This document shows positions 45,501 to 54,189 of a stretch of DNA of 64,000 bases, one piece after another. Below the pieces are notes generated by a model that had not been told where the DNA came from, searched no databases, and saw only the letters and a list, made by a program, of their open reading frames with translations. The translations under genes were made by a program, and so were the position numbers. The DNA lies in the NCBI GenBank assembly GCA_016648135.1, contig JADDOH010000467.1, positions 43,973-107,972 on the forward strand, written 5' to 3'. How positions within the stretch are numbered: position 1 is the first letter of the stretch; each line of letters opens with the position of its first letter. This stretch comes from Agrypnia vestita. Lineage: Eukaryota > Arthropoda > Insecta > Trichoptera > Phryganeidae.

Positions 45501-48500
45501 TTTTTTTTTTGAAAATATATTTTTTTTTTAAAACCCCATAAATTCTTTGGATTTTCATGGATTTTGATTATTTTTTCAGTGTTTTATTAAAGAATATCGG
45601 AATATTTGAAATAAAACGCTTGTATAAATGAATGCAGTATTTTATTCAGAAAAAAGAAAGACAAAAATGAAAAACAAAAAAAATCAACAACTGTGCTTTC
45701 CTGCACACGCCGTGTGGACACCCTTCTTACAATACACACAAATAGTCGTTGATCTACGCAGCCCAGCACCATCTTTATTACTACAGACCACACAGCGACG
45801 TAAATTCTTTCCTGGTCGCTCCCGCTGTCAGACATTTCAGAGGACGCGCTCGACATTATAGTTTTTCAATTAACTAAAATAAAAAAAATAATAAATGAAT
45901 CTGAAATTTAAACGGTTTACTACAATCATACAACTATGTATTAAGATAATATTGCAATAATATTTACCAACGCCGCAGCACCACACCCCACGTACGCGCG
46001 AATCAAAACACGACTGACGCAATTGACGGAAATCGACGATCGGCAATCTTCGTTAAAACACGAATCGACGAAAGTCGACGATTGGCAATCAAACGGTTAA
46101 ATAAAAGTCTTGCTTCTTGTTCTCACTGCATGCCCCTGATAAGTGCATAGATATATATATTGAGGTAAAATAATAAGAATACACTAATATCACTCAACAA
46201 AATTACTACCTGTGTCATACGTTTCACAAACTGGATTACTTGTCAGTGTTGCAAGGTCTTTCTTGCATACGAAATTTCTCACAACATCACATCGTCCATC
46301 ACTGTAGAATCCATCAGATGACATCACCACGCAATCCTCACTACCGTCGGGATCATTCGGTTCATTGTCATGCCAGTTGGAAAAAATTTCTGCTAATGGA
46401 GTGCCTATAAATAAACACTACACATATTGGCATCATTACTAAAGAAATATTATAATTTACTTTTCAAAAGGAGCAAGCACTTGGTGGTGGGACATTATAA
46501 TTAAATTAATAAAAATAACTTTTTTTAACACCACTCATTTTTGTATTTTTACCAACTGTGTAATTTCATCAATACTAAATATAAATACCTACATAAGCTA
46601 TGGACTTGTATACTAATTACAAAACAGTGTGACAAGGCTGAGTACCAGGGTGAGGGTAGGTGGGATAGTAGGGGAGGGGGCGGGGAGTATTGTTGCCTAA
46701 GGCCTCGAGTACGATACGAGCGGCAAGCGTCAGAGCGTCAATGCGTAAGTAGTAAGGGAAGCCGGCCACGATATGACTAAGCTCAGTAGTGCGCCGTCAA
46801 TGTGACCCTTACTACTCGGGCGCATTGACGCTCTGCCGCTCTGCCGCTCGCCGCTCGTATCGTACCCGAGGCCTAAGGGGAACATATTTAAAATAGGAAT
46901 AAAATATTGATTTTATCGATTATTTATGGTATGATTGTTCATATTAATAGTTTTTCAATCTCCAATGTCTCTAAATTGCTATTAACTTTTCCATTTTATG
47001 TATTATGTTAATTCCTGTATTATTATTAAACATGTGGTCATTTTCAATTAAATTCTGAAAATCCACTACATTTTAAGCATCGCAAGTGTTCTTTAACTCT
47101 AATACTTACACTATGCGCTTTCTAACCTATGTATATAAACCGTGGGACAACTAAATTTCAGCGAATATATGTCAGGTTCTTGACACTAGAAGTGGAAAAC
47201 GTAGAATTGATAAATGAGATACAATGCCATTGACATTCTGGGTTACAATGCTACTGTGGAACAAAAATTTATTTGTGAATAATTGTATAATTTATTTATT
47301 ATAAATATTGTCAACTGAGTTTGATTAACATGCTCTTTGAGGGCGGATTATCTAATTCTATGAAAAATCTACATTTCTATATAAAAAATCTATTATCTAA
47401 TTATATAAAAAACAAAATTAACCAATTATTTTTGGTGAAAATTGTTAGGGAAGCGAAAATGTAGTTATTTTTAATTAGAAATCCAAAAGAGTACACTTTT
47501 AATTTGTGCATAATATGTAATAACATTCACCCAAATATTTAATTATGGACCATTTAGTGTGGTGAAGGTGCCTTCTATGTATATGTCGTGTAATCCAAGA
47601 TGGACACTAGCGCCGTCTGTGTGTTTAATCAGTGCTCGCTTTTCTTCCTCTGTGAATGGAGTTGTCAGCTGCGCACCCTCTGCTGTACACATAAACACTG
47701 CATCATTCCACTTTTTCATCTCTTTATGGAATTTGTAAAAGGCCTCTGTGCTACTATGATAAACATAGTCATTCCTAAAAAATGGTGTGGATTGCCCAAC
47801 TGTAAGAAATCATTTAAAATTAGTATTACAATGAAACCTTGTTAATTTGAAATTCAAGAAACCCAAAAAAAAAACATTTTTAATTATGCGGAAACCCGTT
47901 AATTCGAAATTAAGGCACAAAAATTTTTTCGATGCGAATGCCAAAAATCGCAAAACTCACGAAAAGGCCATTAGTTTTGTGAAAAATGTGCATATTTTTT
48001 AATATTTCAAGAAATCATTTCTAAAACACAATATTTATTATGCTAATACAAAGATCGCGACATTGACAGATATTGACATATTTGTTATTCTCATTTGCAA
48101 AAAAAAAACTTTTTTTTTTTCAATTTTGTCAAATTTCAAAAAGATTCGAATTCTGTGAACTAAAATGTTTTGATTTATGGCACAATGGGCTAAAAATGAT
48201 TTTGAACTAAGAATTACTGGAGTTTTCGAAATATCGGCGATAATCTACTAAGAAATTAACATTTTGGGACTTGTGGGTTTGAATAAATTCGAACTATGGC
48301 GAATTTCGAATTATCGTAATTCGAATTAACAGGTTTGACTGTATTAGCTTTTACCACAGAGCACTAATAAGTTCTCAGTTCTAATATACAAAATCTTAAT
48401 AATAAGCCTTCAATGTGATATTGGTGAATGATACCTCATCGACCCGACTAGGTATTAGCAGCCACCATGATGCCAGTTAACCAATTATTCCTAAGTAATG

Positions 48501-49250
48501 GCTGAACATTACCACTTTCATTTTAAAACATTGTAGTAAAATCATTACATGATTTCTGCGGAAGTCAAGATGATTACAATGAGGTGATGCGTATTCACAG
48601 ATGTATATGAAAAATAAAAAATAACAGATTTTCTAATTTTATATTACATATTTATGTGTTCTTAATGACTTAGAAATGTGCTGAAAAAAACAGAAGAACG
48701 AGTACCAAGAATTATCCTCTTGGCAACCCCGGAAGGAAGGTGACCGATGGGTCGTCTCAGATTAATCTGGGAGAAGCAACAAAAAAGAGTGTACGACAAC
48801 AGAATGGGTCTTGACTGGTTACCACATACAAAAGCAGATGAATGTCTGCTTTCGTATGTGTATCATCACTGTCTTTATTATTTAGTACGTGTTTTTTTAA
48901 TTTGCTACTCGTATAAAAGGCCGGCTGAATTGAATTAGGAATATTTTAAGTTATTATTTTTGACAAATTTCTATTCTCTCCTCTTCACTGTAACACACTT
49001 GCGTGGTTTAAATTTTTAAATTTTTAGTACACAAAAAATCCTGATGTTCTCGAAACATTTAGATTGTATAATCTAATAAAGTGGTGAAAACAAAGTGATT
49101 TGTGTTTTATTTTAATACATAATAATGTCACCACAAAGTTCAAGCCTTCTTTCAGAAGAAAAAATATTCTTCGAACAATTAATATTACATACTTTGTTTT
49201 GCTTGAAGTGTGGATACATAAAACATGAAAAATATCAATTTCACAAACAT
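39309..49250 (-). CDS. Dual-CRD C-type lectin, immulectin-like, copy B (five exons)
   Basis: Spliced CDS: 49250-49193, 47799-47551, 46404-46210, 43370-43116, 39505-39309; 954 nt, 317 residues, introns all phase 1. Signal peptide MFVKLIFFMFYVSTLQA. CRD1 keeps MCTAEGAQLTTP and EPN (117-119). CRD2 has QPN (268-270) where copy A has QPD, and keeps LND before LRCETRC. Exon sizes match copy A except exon 2, three codons shorter. By direct count the copies differ at 8 of 65 residues in exon 3, 15 of 85 in exon 4 and 18 of 65 in exon 5. No frame break was found, so both genes appear functional. QPN mixes the first residue of the galactose-type motif with the last of the mannose-type one, so its sugar preference cannot be read from the motif. 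Introns are much longer than in copy A because of a hAT, a SINE, a deleted mariner and others. Confidence 0.85.
39590..39630. repeat. (ATTA)n microsatellite
   Basis: About eight AATT/ATTA units in lectin B intron 4. Confidence 0.8.
40145..40290 (-). repeat. Copy B counterpart of the repeat piece at 33,755
   Basis: CAGAGACTGCATGAAGACAG and CCATCCTAATATAAGGGGAT. Shared by both lectins, hence older than the duplication. Confidence 0.4.
40352..40600 (-). pseudogene. RTE-like LINE tail
   Basis: Reads MLRMPGKRIPRSILLATPEG then VFGPPTQLRDGDEDDE. The LRMPxxRxPRxILLATPEGR block also occurs at about 48,690-48,760 and 50,870-50,940. A 5'-truncated, decayed copy. Confidence 0.6.
40635..41739. mobile_element. 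Terminal-inverted-repeat element carrying a LINE fragment
   Basis: Ends CAGGGGCGTGCAATGAGAAC and, inverted, CAGGGGCGTGCACTGAGAAC. The right 200 bp (near 41,545-41,739) match, inverted, the left part of the element at 45,255-46,138. The middle is an RTE-type LINE fragment on the minus strand starting only about 40 bp from the left end. Confidence 0.55.
40673..41525 (-). pseudogene. RTE-type LINE reverse transcriptase fragment
   Basis: Open for 139 codons from FADDIVLIAESEDELKEALE, the RT catalytic FADD box, through KEFVYLGNKITWDGHTKDS and LLYGCETWCIGDREKND. After a frameshift and stop near 41,020 it continues GISWRDHITNEEVLSRI and AEWRRRCALLQTNP to a stop at 40,673. Upstream of the FADD box EEIGRRRDVRIHGQKIDMIR is visible. 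The endonuclease domain is absent. Family: RTE/BovB-like, by motif. Confidence 0.75.
41849..42025. mobile_element. Foldback repeat family G, complete
   Basis: Arms GAGTTTTCTGGGATGTTCTG...GGATCCCATTGCAGGGTCCA and its inverted partner ending CCAGAAAACTC; a short loop between CATCATCAGGGC and GATGATGGACC. About 177 bp. Confidence 0.65.
42086..43072 (-). mobile_element. Internally deleted mariner-family element
   Basis: Ends GTCCAGAAAGTAAAGGTAGG and, inverted, GTCCAGAAAGTAAGAATACT. Between about 42,905 and 42,505 the minus strand encodes, with one break, KVQAVIRFLLAEGKTPTEIF, then HDNHRSGRPSILTDKLV, RRLTVDEISAMFPQLSRSFL and LGFLKLCARYFP. This is the paired HTH region of a mariner transposase. 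The catalytic D,D motifs are missing. Confidence 0.65.
43116..43370 (-). CDS. Lectin B exon 4 (CRD2, N-terminal half)
   Basis: Encodes YFYSLKMNRCYKVHKQAKNW to FTGDFRTTS. Acceptor TTTTTCAG, donor G|GTTAGC. Confidence 0.87.
43770..44938 (+). mobile_element. hAT transposon, decayed, with 8-bp target duplication
   Basis: 1,169 bp from TAGGAATGTTGCGAATGTTC to GCAACATCCCTA, flanked by CTACATAC on both sides (43,762-43,769 and 44,939-44,946). Subterminal GCATCCGC motifs repeat at both ends. The broken frame includes PFMPEEWKITECCVELLKTF and, near the end, SPLKWWSVN, YLSTP and EQLFSGTG...NKLEPEKAATF, the hAT C-terminal dimerisation region. In lectin B intron 3. Confidence 0.8.
45068..45245 (+). mobile_element. 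tRNA-derived SINE, copy 2
   Basis: GTAGCTTGTTGATCTTGTGG, B-box-like GGGTTGGAATCTC, and the end TTCGCATCTCTATTT, as in copy 1. Confidence 0.75.
45255..46138 (-). mobile_element. piggyBac-like deletion derivative
   Basis: 884 bp with inverted ends CAGGGGTGTGCAGTGAGAAT and CAGGGGCATGCAGTGAGAAC. On the minus strand an ATG at 45,856 opens MSSASSEMSDSGSDQERIY. In the next frame the sequence reads LRRCVVCSNKDG, TTICVYCKKGVHTACAGKHS, C and a stop, a C-x2-C...C-x2-C...H...C pattern like the cysteine-rich C-terminal domain of piggyBac transposases. The catalytic centre is missing. No TTAA duplication was found at the ends, so the assignment rests on the zinc-binding domain. Confidence 0.5.
46210..46404 (-). 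CDS. Lectin B exon 3 (CRD1, EPN motif)
   Basis: Encodes TPLAEIFSNWHDNEPNDPDG to NPVCETYDT. Acceptor ATTTATAG, donor G|GTAGTA. Confidence 0.87.
46701..46873. mobile_element. PIF/Harbinger-type MITE
   Basis: 173 bp from GGCCTCGAGTACGATACGAG to CTCGTATCGTACCCGAGGCC with TAA on both sides (46,698-46,700 and 46,874-46,876). GC-rich foldback containing GAGCGTCAATGCG. In lectin B intron 2. Confidence 0.8.
46880..47540. other. Lectin B intron 2, remainder
   Basis: AT-rich. The last 90 bp align with copy A near 35,640-35,730. No other feature. Confidence 0.5.
47551..47799 (-). CDS. Lectin B exon 2 (CRD1, N-terminal half)
   Basis: Encodes GQSTPFFRNDYVYHSS to IEGTFTTLN. Acceptor CTTACAG, donor G|GTCCAT. 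Confidence 0.85.
47829..48341. mobile_element. Tigger/pogo-type MITE
   Basis: 513 bp from CAATGAAACCTTGTTAATTT to AAATTAACAGG-like and CAGTCAAACCTGTTAATTCG (inverted), flanked by TA. Contains many AATTCGAA motifs. In lectin B intron 1. Confidence 0.65.
48680..48860 (+). pseudogene. RTE-like LINE tail
   Basis: Reads RVPRIILLATPEGR, stop, then MGRLRLIWEKQQKRVYDNRM and GLDWLPHTKADE. Same tail family as 40,352-40,600 and 50,759-51,090. Confidence 0.55.
49072..49116 (+). repeat. Segment shared with 942-985
   Basis: AATAAAGTGGTGAAAACAAAG then TGATTTGTGTTTTATTTTAA (about 44 bp) matches 942-985 closely. It may be an LTR terminus (AATAAA and U5-like). Confidence 0.4.
49193..49250 (-). CDS. Lectin B exon 1 (signal peptide)
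   Basis: ATG at 49250, 19 codons plus one base, donor GTATGT; same length as in copy A. Confidence 0.85.
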
Positions 49251-49350
49251 TTTGTGTTAGAACATGTATCACCACTTCACTTATCAAGACATTAACAACT
49301 AATATAGTCAAATAATATTTTTACATTATTGCGTCATTTTTAAATAAACA

Positions 49351-49365
49351 TTATCAGTTTTATCA
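49351..49365 (-). promoter_or_regulatory. Two GATA motifs upstream of lectin B
   Basis: TGATAA on the minus strand at 49,351-49,356 and at 49,360-49,365, about 105 bp before the ATG. One is conserved in copy A. Confidence 0.4.
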
Positions 49366-49443
49366 GTCACCTTAGACCTGCAAAATAAATGGAATAATTA
49401 CGAATCACGGAAAACCAAAATTATTCTCAATTTGATTACTGTA

Positions 49444-49453
49444 GGGACATTCC
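49444..49453 (-). promoter_or_regulatory. kappaB-like (Rel/NF-kB) site upstream of lectin B
   Basis: GGGACATTCC fits GGGRNNYYCC and lies about 194 bp before the start codon, at the position aligned with GGGACTTCCC in copy A. Confidence 0.45.
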
Positions 49454-49461
49454 CCAATTAC

Positions 49462-50190
49462 GTATAGTGAAGTAGAAACTTGTTTATTCGAAATTCGAGG
49501 GACCCAAAAAAAATATTATGCGGAAACAAAAAAAAAAACATTCTAATAATTTTAAATATCATTTTTAAAAAATGTGATAGTAAGTGTATTGCATTTGAAT
49601 TTGCAATTTTAATTAAATCAAGAATATTTAAAATAAAAATGTCCGCAAATAACCTGACACAATCAGATATTTGAGGGTAGAAGTGTTGAGCAAAGTGCAA
49701 TCATGAAAGAGAAGATTTATGAATATCTATCCTCTCTGCCTAAAATAGTGTGATACAGTAAAACCCTGTGAATTCGAACTCCGATAATTTGAAATTCTCA
49801 TAATTCGAAATTTTTAAAATACACAAGTCCCAAAATGTTCATTTCATAGTAGCTTAATCCCGATAATTCGAAAACCCCGGTAATTCGTGATTTGAAATAA
49901 TTTTTACACCCTTGCGCCGTAAATCAATACATTTTATGAAACATAATTCTTGATTGTAATATATCTTGTTTAATGATGTCCCCCTGGGGATGAAATCCAG
50001 TATTGTGTTTTTGAAATTTTTGTCAAAAAATCATTAAGGGGTTGCATATTCACAAAGGTTGAAAACACTGATTTAGTGGATGGAAAAATATTTTTAAATT
50101 TAATAAAGATTTCGAAATATGTTAAAAAATAACTCATTCTTGCCTTTAATGCCCCGGTTAATATGATCCCGGATAATTGGTAATCTACTA
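49462..50190. repeat. Two decayed Tigger-like MITEs
   Basis: TATAGTGAAGTAGAAACTTG with TTCGAAATTCGAGGGACCC marks the first (about 49,462-49,700). TACAGTAAAACCCTGTGAAT with AATTCGAAAACCCCGGTAAT marks the second (about 49,754-50,185). Right ends are poorly preserved. Confidence 0.5.
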
Positions 50191-50758
50191 TATAAGTTTT
50201 AATAAGAGTGGCCATAATAACTTATTTAGTTATACTAAAGAAAAATATTTAAGCGAACTTCAGAGATTTACCATAGAGTAACTAATTTAAGGAGATCGTC
50301 TGAATTTTGAATCCGTCCAATCCCCGCGGATTTTGCGTAAATTTGTCGCGGGGTGAGGGGAGTTGTAGTTCTGGGAGTTGCCGCAGCGCTAATGTCTCGA
50401 ATCCGCGATTTCTAAGACACAGGCGGCACTTGGATATTGACGAATATATTAAATATTTTTATTTCTTATAATTGTCTTTGTTTAAAAAATGTTAAAAATG
50501 TAGGACTTACTCTTAATAATTATAGTCTACAACGCAGTTAAAGAATCTCTAGGATTAAAATAAAAACTTTGCAAATCAATACTTCATTTAAAAATAAAAT
50601 TAACTAGATGATTTTTAATCTATCAAAAAAATATTTTATCACCACCGGGGATACGAATTCGGAACTTTTTCTTTCCGGGAAACGGCGAAACCAATTTTGC
50701 CGTTTCTCGCCACATAGTCGTCTATGACTATGAAAAATATGAAAATGAAAAATTATGT

Positions 50759-51090
50759 ATGAAAAAATTCACACTGATGGACAGAGTGAGAAGTGTCGAC
50801 ATAAGGCACACACTCGGCATGGAGCCCCTACTCCTGCACATAGAAAAATCACAACTGAGGTGGCTTGGACATGTGCTCAGAATGCCAGAGGAACCAAGAA
50901 GAATCCTCTTGGCAACCCCTGAGAGAAGACGGCCGGTGGGATTAGCTGGGAGAGATAACAAAAAAATGTATTTGAAAACAGAATGGGTCTGGACTGGTTG
51001 ACTCGAGCAGAAGCAGTGCAAGACAGGGGATCATGGAAGCATCTTGTCGAGTCTTTGGGCCCCCGACCCTACTAGGACAAGAGGAAGAAT
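50759..51090 (+). pseudogene. RTE-like LINE tail
   Basis: Reads MKKFTLMDRVRSVDIRHTLG, LRWLGHVLRMPEEPRRILLA, TPERRRPVG and TEWVWTG before a stop, then in frame pieces LEQKQCKTGDHGS. The GHVLRMP block places it in the C-terminal tail of RTE-type LINEs. Confidence 0.65.
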
Positions 51091-51629
51091 ATGATGATGG
51101 TGTATGAAAAATATCGACGTTCCCTACGTAAACCAAGAAATCTACAACAAATAAATTTTATAAAAGAGCTGTTTGAAATTTGACTTTAAATACATAATGC
51201 CCCTAAAACATAAAGCTGATTTCATTTATATTTTTCCTTAACATGTATTTTTAAACAATTTGGATAACATTCTTTTGCAAACTATTTTTTTTATCAGAAT
51301 CAATAAAATATATGTTGTACATTATTATTGTCGAACAGTTCTTTTTCTAAACCAAAGTTATTCAGAAATATTAGAAATCTATATTAAATGTACCCCTAAT
51401 TGGTCGAATTTGACACTTTCTTCCGACGCCTAATATCAAATTTGAATCTGCCGAACAAAATTAATAAATTAGAAATCGGAATATTTTTTCTTTCCTACTT
51501 CCTGTTACGCGTTTTCGTCTTCGCAATCACGAAATTCTTCCAACCGAGAAGAAAATCTATCTATCAGAAAAATAATTTATTACCACCAGGATATGAACTC
51601 GACGCTTCCTATATCGTATTCGCTCGAGG

Positions 51630-52165
51630 CTTATACAGTCACATAGTTAATAGCAAAAACTTCGGAAGAGTCTTCTTCAATCAATTTTTAATAGAAAATA
51701 TTCTTTACACTTTGGGTGGAATGTCAACAGTTACGGAGATAAACGACATCAAAGTTAGCATTTTTTCAATATTTCTGACTTATCTTCAGTAAAACGTTGA
51801 AATATCATGAAAATAACTTATATCAAATATTAAAAATTAATTTTCTGTGATACAAGTTAAATAAAATGATTAAAGCCATGCTGAAATTTGAACGAGATTT
51901 TTTACATTTTAAAGAAGATCAGAAATATTGAAAAAAATGCATACTTTGATGTCGCTTATTATCTATCTTAACTGTTGACATTTCGCATGCAAAATATTTC
52001 TAAAATTTCTGCAAGTTTTAATAATTTTCTGGTTTGTGATAACAATGAATGAGCTGTGACGATGAACCCTACAATGAGATCCGAAACATCAGACAAAAAG
52101 ATTTTAGAAACAAGGCAAAATATCCCAGAAAACTCAAACCAGAAGATTCTGAACGGCCGTGAAAA
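51630..52165. repeat. Degenerate family C copy followed by half of family G
   Basis: TTTACACTTTGGGTGGAATG and CAGTTACGGAGATAAACGAC (family C, about 51,630-52,020), then GAGATCCGAAACATCAG with AATATCCCAGAAAACTC (family G, 52,060-52,165). Confidence 0.55.
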
Positions 52166-52169
52166 CCTA

Positions 52170-52930
52170 AGAACATTGTAAATAATTTTTTTTACTCTTA
52201 TTAAAGCGAGTGATTTTGATATAAGTTACTGTACCTAATGATAGTTAAACGTTTAAAAAAGGAAAGTTAGCAATATTAATAATAAAAAATGAATATTCTG
52301 AAGTCGCTTATGTTTATAACTATTGATATAACGTATTTGTTGCTTGAACATTTTTGACTCATAATATAGGCAGGAATCTACCTGTAAAGTATTGTGGTCT
52401 AGCTCTGTTACACCATGTGTATTATTTTATTTTCAAATAGTAATCCACTTTACAATGCAATGAATTCCAAAAACCTTTGAGTAATACACACTAGGTGACG
52501 CAACTTGCAACATCACAAATTAGTTTTCTTTAATAAATAAAAATAATGAAATAATTTTTACTTACATTTATTTATAGTGAAAATGACTTTTTAAAATGAG
52601 TCACTTAAATTTCTAAGTCATCTACAAATTTACTTTAAGGAAAGACTAGGCTTACCTACACCGATGAAAAATCACATAATAATTGCATTTATTAATTAAT
52701 TAATAGAAATCAGTTTGTTTTTTAATTGAATTTATTCGCTTAAACCTAAAACTAAATATAATAAAAATATCCATGTAATTTGGTGGCGCGAGCCTTGAGT
52801 GTTGCCTGAGCTGCGCGCTGATTAACGTGTCACACTTGGGCGCCCGCGCATCGCTAGCGGACAGTCATCATCAGTGTTGGTGTTGTAATTCCAGCAAGTT
52901 ACGGGCGAAAGGACGGACGGACGTACATTT
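52170..52930. other. No gene recognised
   Basis: A family C-like piece near 52,250-52,400 and a GC-rich patch near 52,780-52,900. No coding evidence. Confidence 0.4.
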
Positions 52931-52936
52931 CTACAG

Positions 52937-53072
52937 TTGCCGGCAAACTTCTTGAAATTCTTTGGCATAGTGGGGGAATGCGCAGAAGACAAAATTTGGG
53001 TCTCTGGTGGAATGGTACGTGCACAAACTTCCCCCCACTACGCCGTAAAATTTCAAGATGTTTGCCGGCTAC
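52937..53072. repeat. Short foldback, about 40-bp arms
   Basis: TGCCGGCAAACTTCTTGAAA with GGCATAGTGGGGG on the left pairs with CCCCCACTACGCC and TTTCAAGATGTTTGCCGGC on the right. The loop is about 55 bp. A frame spanning it has no domain support. Confidence 0.65.
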
Positions 53073-53074
53073 TG

Positions 53075-53860
53075 TACTTTTACGGTAAAAATATATTATT
53101 ATATACATTCAAAAAGTCGAATTTGAATAATTGTGTAAAACAGTGCATTCGAAAATTGTTAATATTTTGTTCTAAAATATGTGACCTAAACTGTAAAAGT
53201 GAGTTTAAAAAATGCATGGCACTGGATAGCAGGAATTTTAGACAAAATGTAATACTAAGAAACGATTGTTTTGCTGTGCGGACACGTCCGTTCAGCCCGG
53301 CTACTTGGGGCATTCTGACGCGTTTTTGCGCTGTGTTTTGATTATATAGCTGGAATGAAGAGTTTTTGTTTTTTTTTTTAATATTTATTTTAAATGAATA
53401 AAATCATTCTTTTAATTTATGAAAGTTAAAATGTTGTCAACTACGTAAAAAGGATTGAAAAAACCATCCAAAATTTTTTTTTTTTTTAAAACAGTATCTT
53501 TTAAAACATAAATTGTGAGAAAAATAACTGATTGATTTTAAAATTATTTTTATTCATTAAAGATAATGAATGGTTTACTCTGTATTATTATTGAAAAAAA
53601 AAAAAGCATTTCATCAGTCCATAAAATTATAAAAAGCCTACAAAGTAGAGCAATTTTCTTCAGTTCTTAAACATTGATGGTTTGTTAATTTATTGATTTA
53701 TAAAATAATTTAGTTGGTGTTGTTTTAGAACAACATATGTATTTAAAACATATGGGAATTAATGAGTAAATTTTAATTTGGCACCTTTCCATACAAAAAT
53801 GTGGTACAAAATGCAAAAGTTATGAGAAAAAGTGCTCAGTGCCGTTGAATTTTGCGGGAA
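53075..53860. other. AT-rich DNA with poly(T)/poly(A) runs
   Basis: No feature supported. Confidence 0.5.
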
Positions 53861-53943
53861 TAGTTAGACGATCGCCTTAAGATGAACCTAATCAAGAGAG
53901 GTTAGGTAAGTAAAAATAAACACTTTTAATAAGTAGGATTCCT

Positions 53944-53949
53944 TTTATT
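53944..53949 (-). terminator. Poly(A) signal of the 288-residue gene
   Basis: AATAAA on the minus strand, about 115 bp after the stop at 54,064. Confidence 0.5.
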
Positions 53950-54063
53950 TTCTTACCAAATTCTATTACATAATCCTCGTAGGACGATGATACAATTATG
54001 TTAACATATAAATATTTTAATCTTATTTTAAAAACTACTAATTCTGTAGGCATGGTAGGCGTA

Positions 54064-54189
54064 TTATTTGAACGGTTTAGTTGGCCTGTGTTCTCTGCTG
54101 CTGTACTCCTTCTTCATGTCGATGATCTTGGAAGGATCGCCCAGGAACCAACTCCACAGATTGTGAAGCACATTTTTCTCTGTGAGTCC
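54064..54189 (-). CDS. 288-residue gene, exon 6 (C-terminus)
   Basis: GLTEKNVLHNLWSWFLGDPS to HRPTKPFK and TAA at 54,064-54,066. Acceptor TTAACAG. Confidence 0.85.
   Translation of the reverse strand, partial: GLTEKNVLHNLWSWFLGDPSKIIDMKKEYSSREHRPTKPFK

Larger units (their letters stand above)
50291..53876. mobile_element. Possible TTAA-flanked composite element
   Basis: GGAGATCGTCTGA at the left and, inverted, GGCGATCGTCTAA at the right are each bordered by TTAA (50,287-50,290 and 53,877-53,880). This is the target type of piggyBac elements, but no transposase is present; the interior is a mosaic of LINE tail, family C and G pieces and a short foldback. With so short a match, chance is possible. 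Confidence 0.3.

Noticed and set aside
51400..51792. 130-codon plus-strand frame
   Set aside because: No ATG start, and its second half is a family C repeat.
52937..53341. 134-codon plus-strand frame
   Set aside because: Its beginning is an inverted-repeat foldback and the rest has no domain or splice support.
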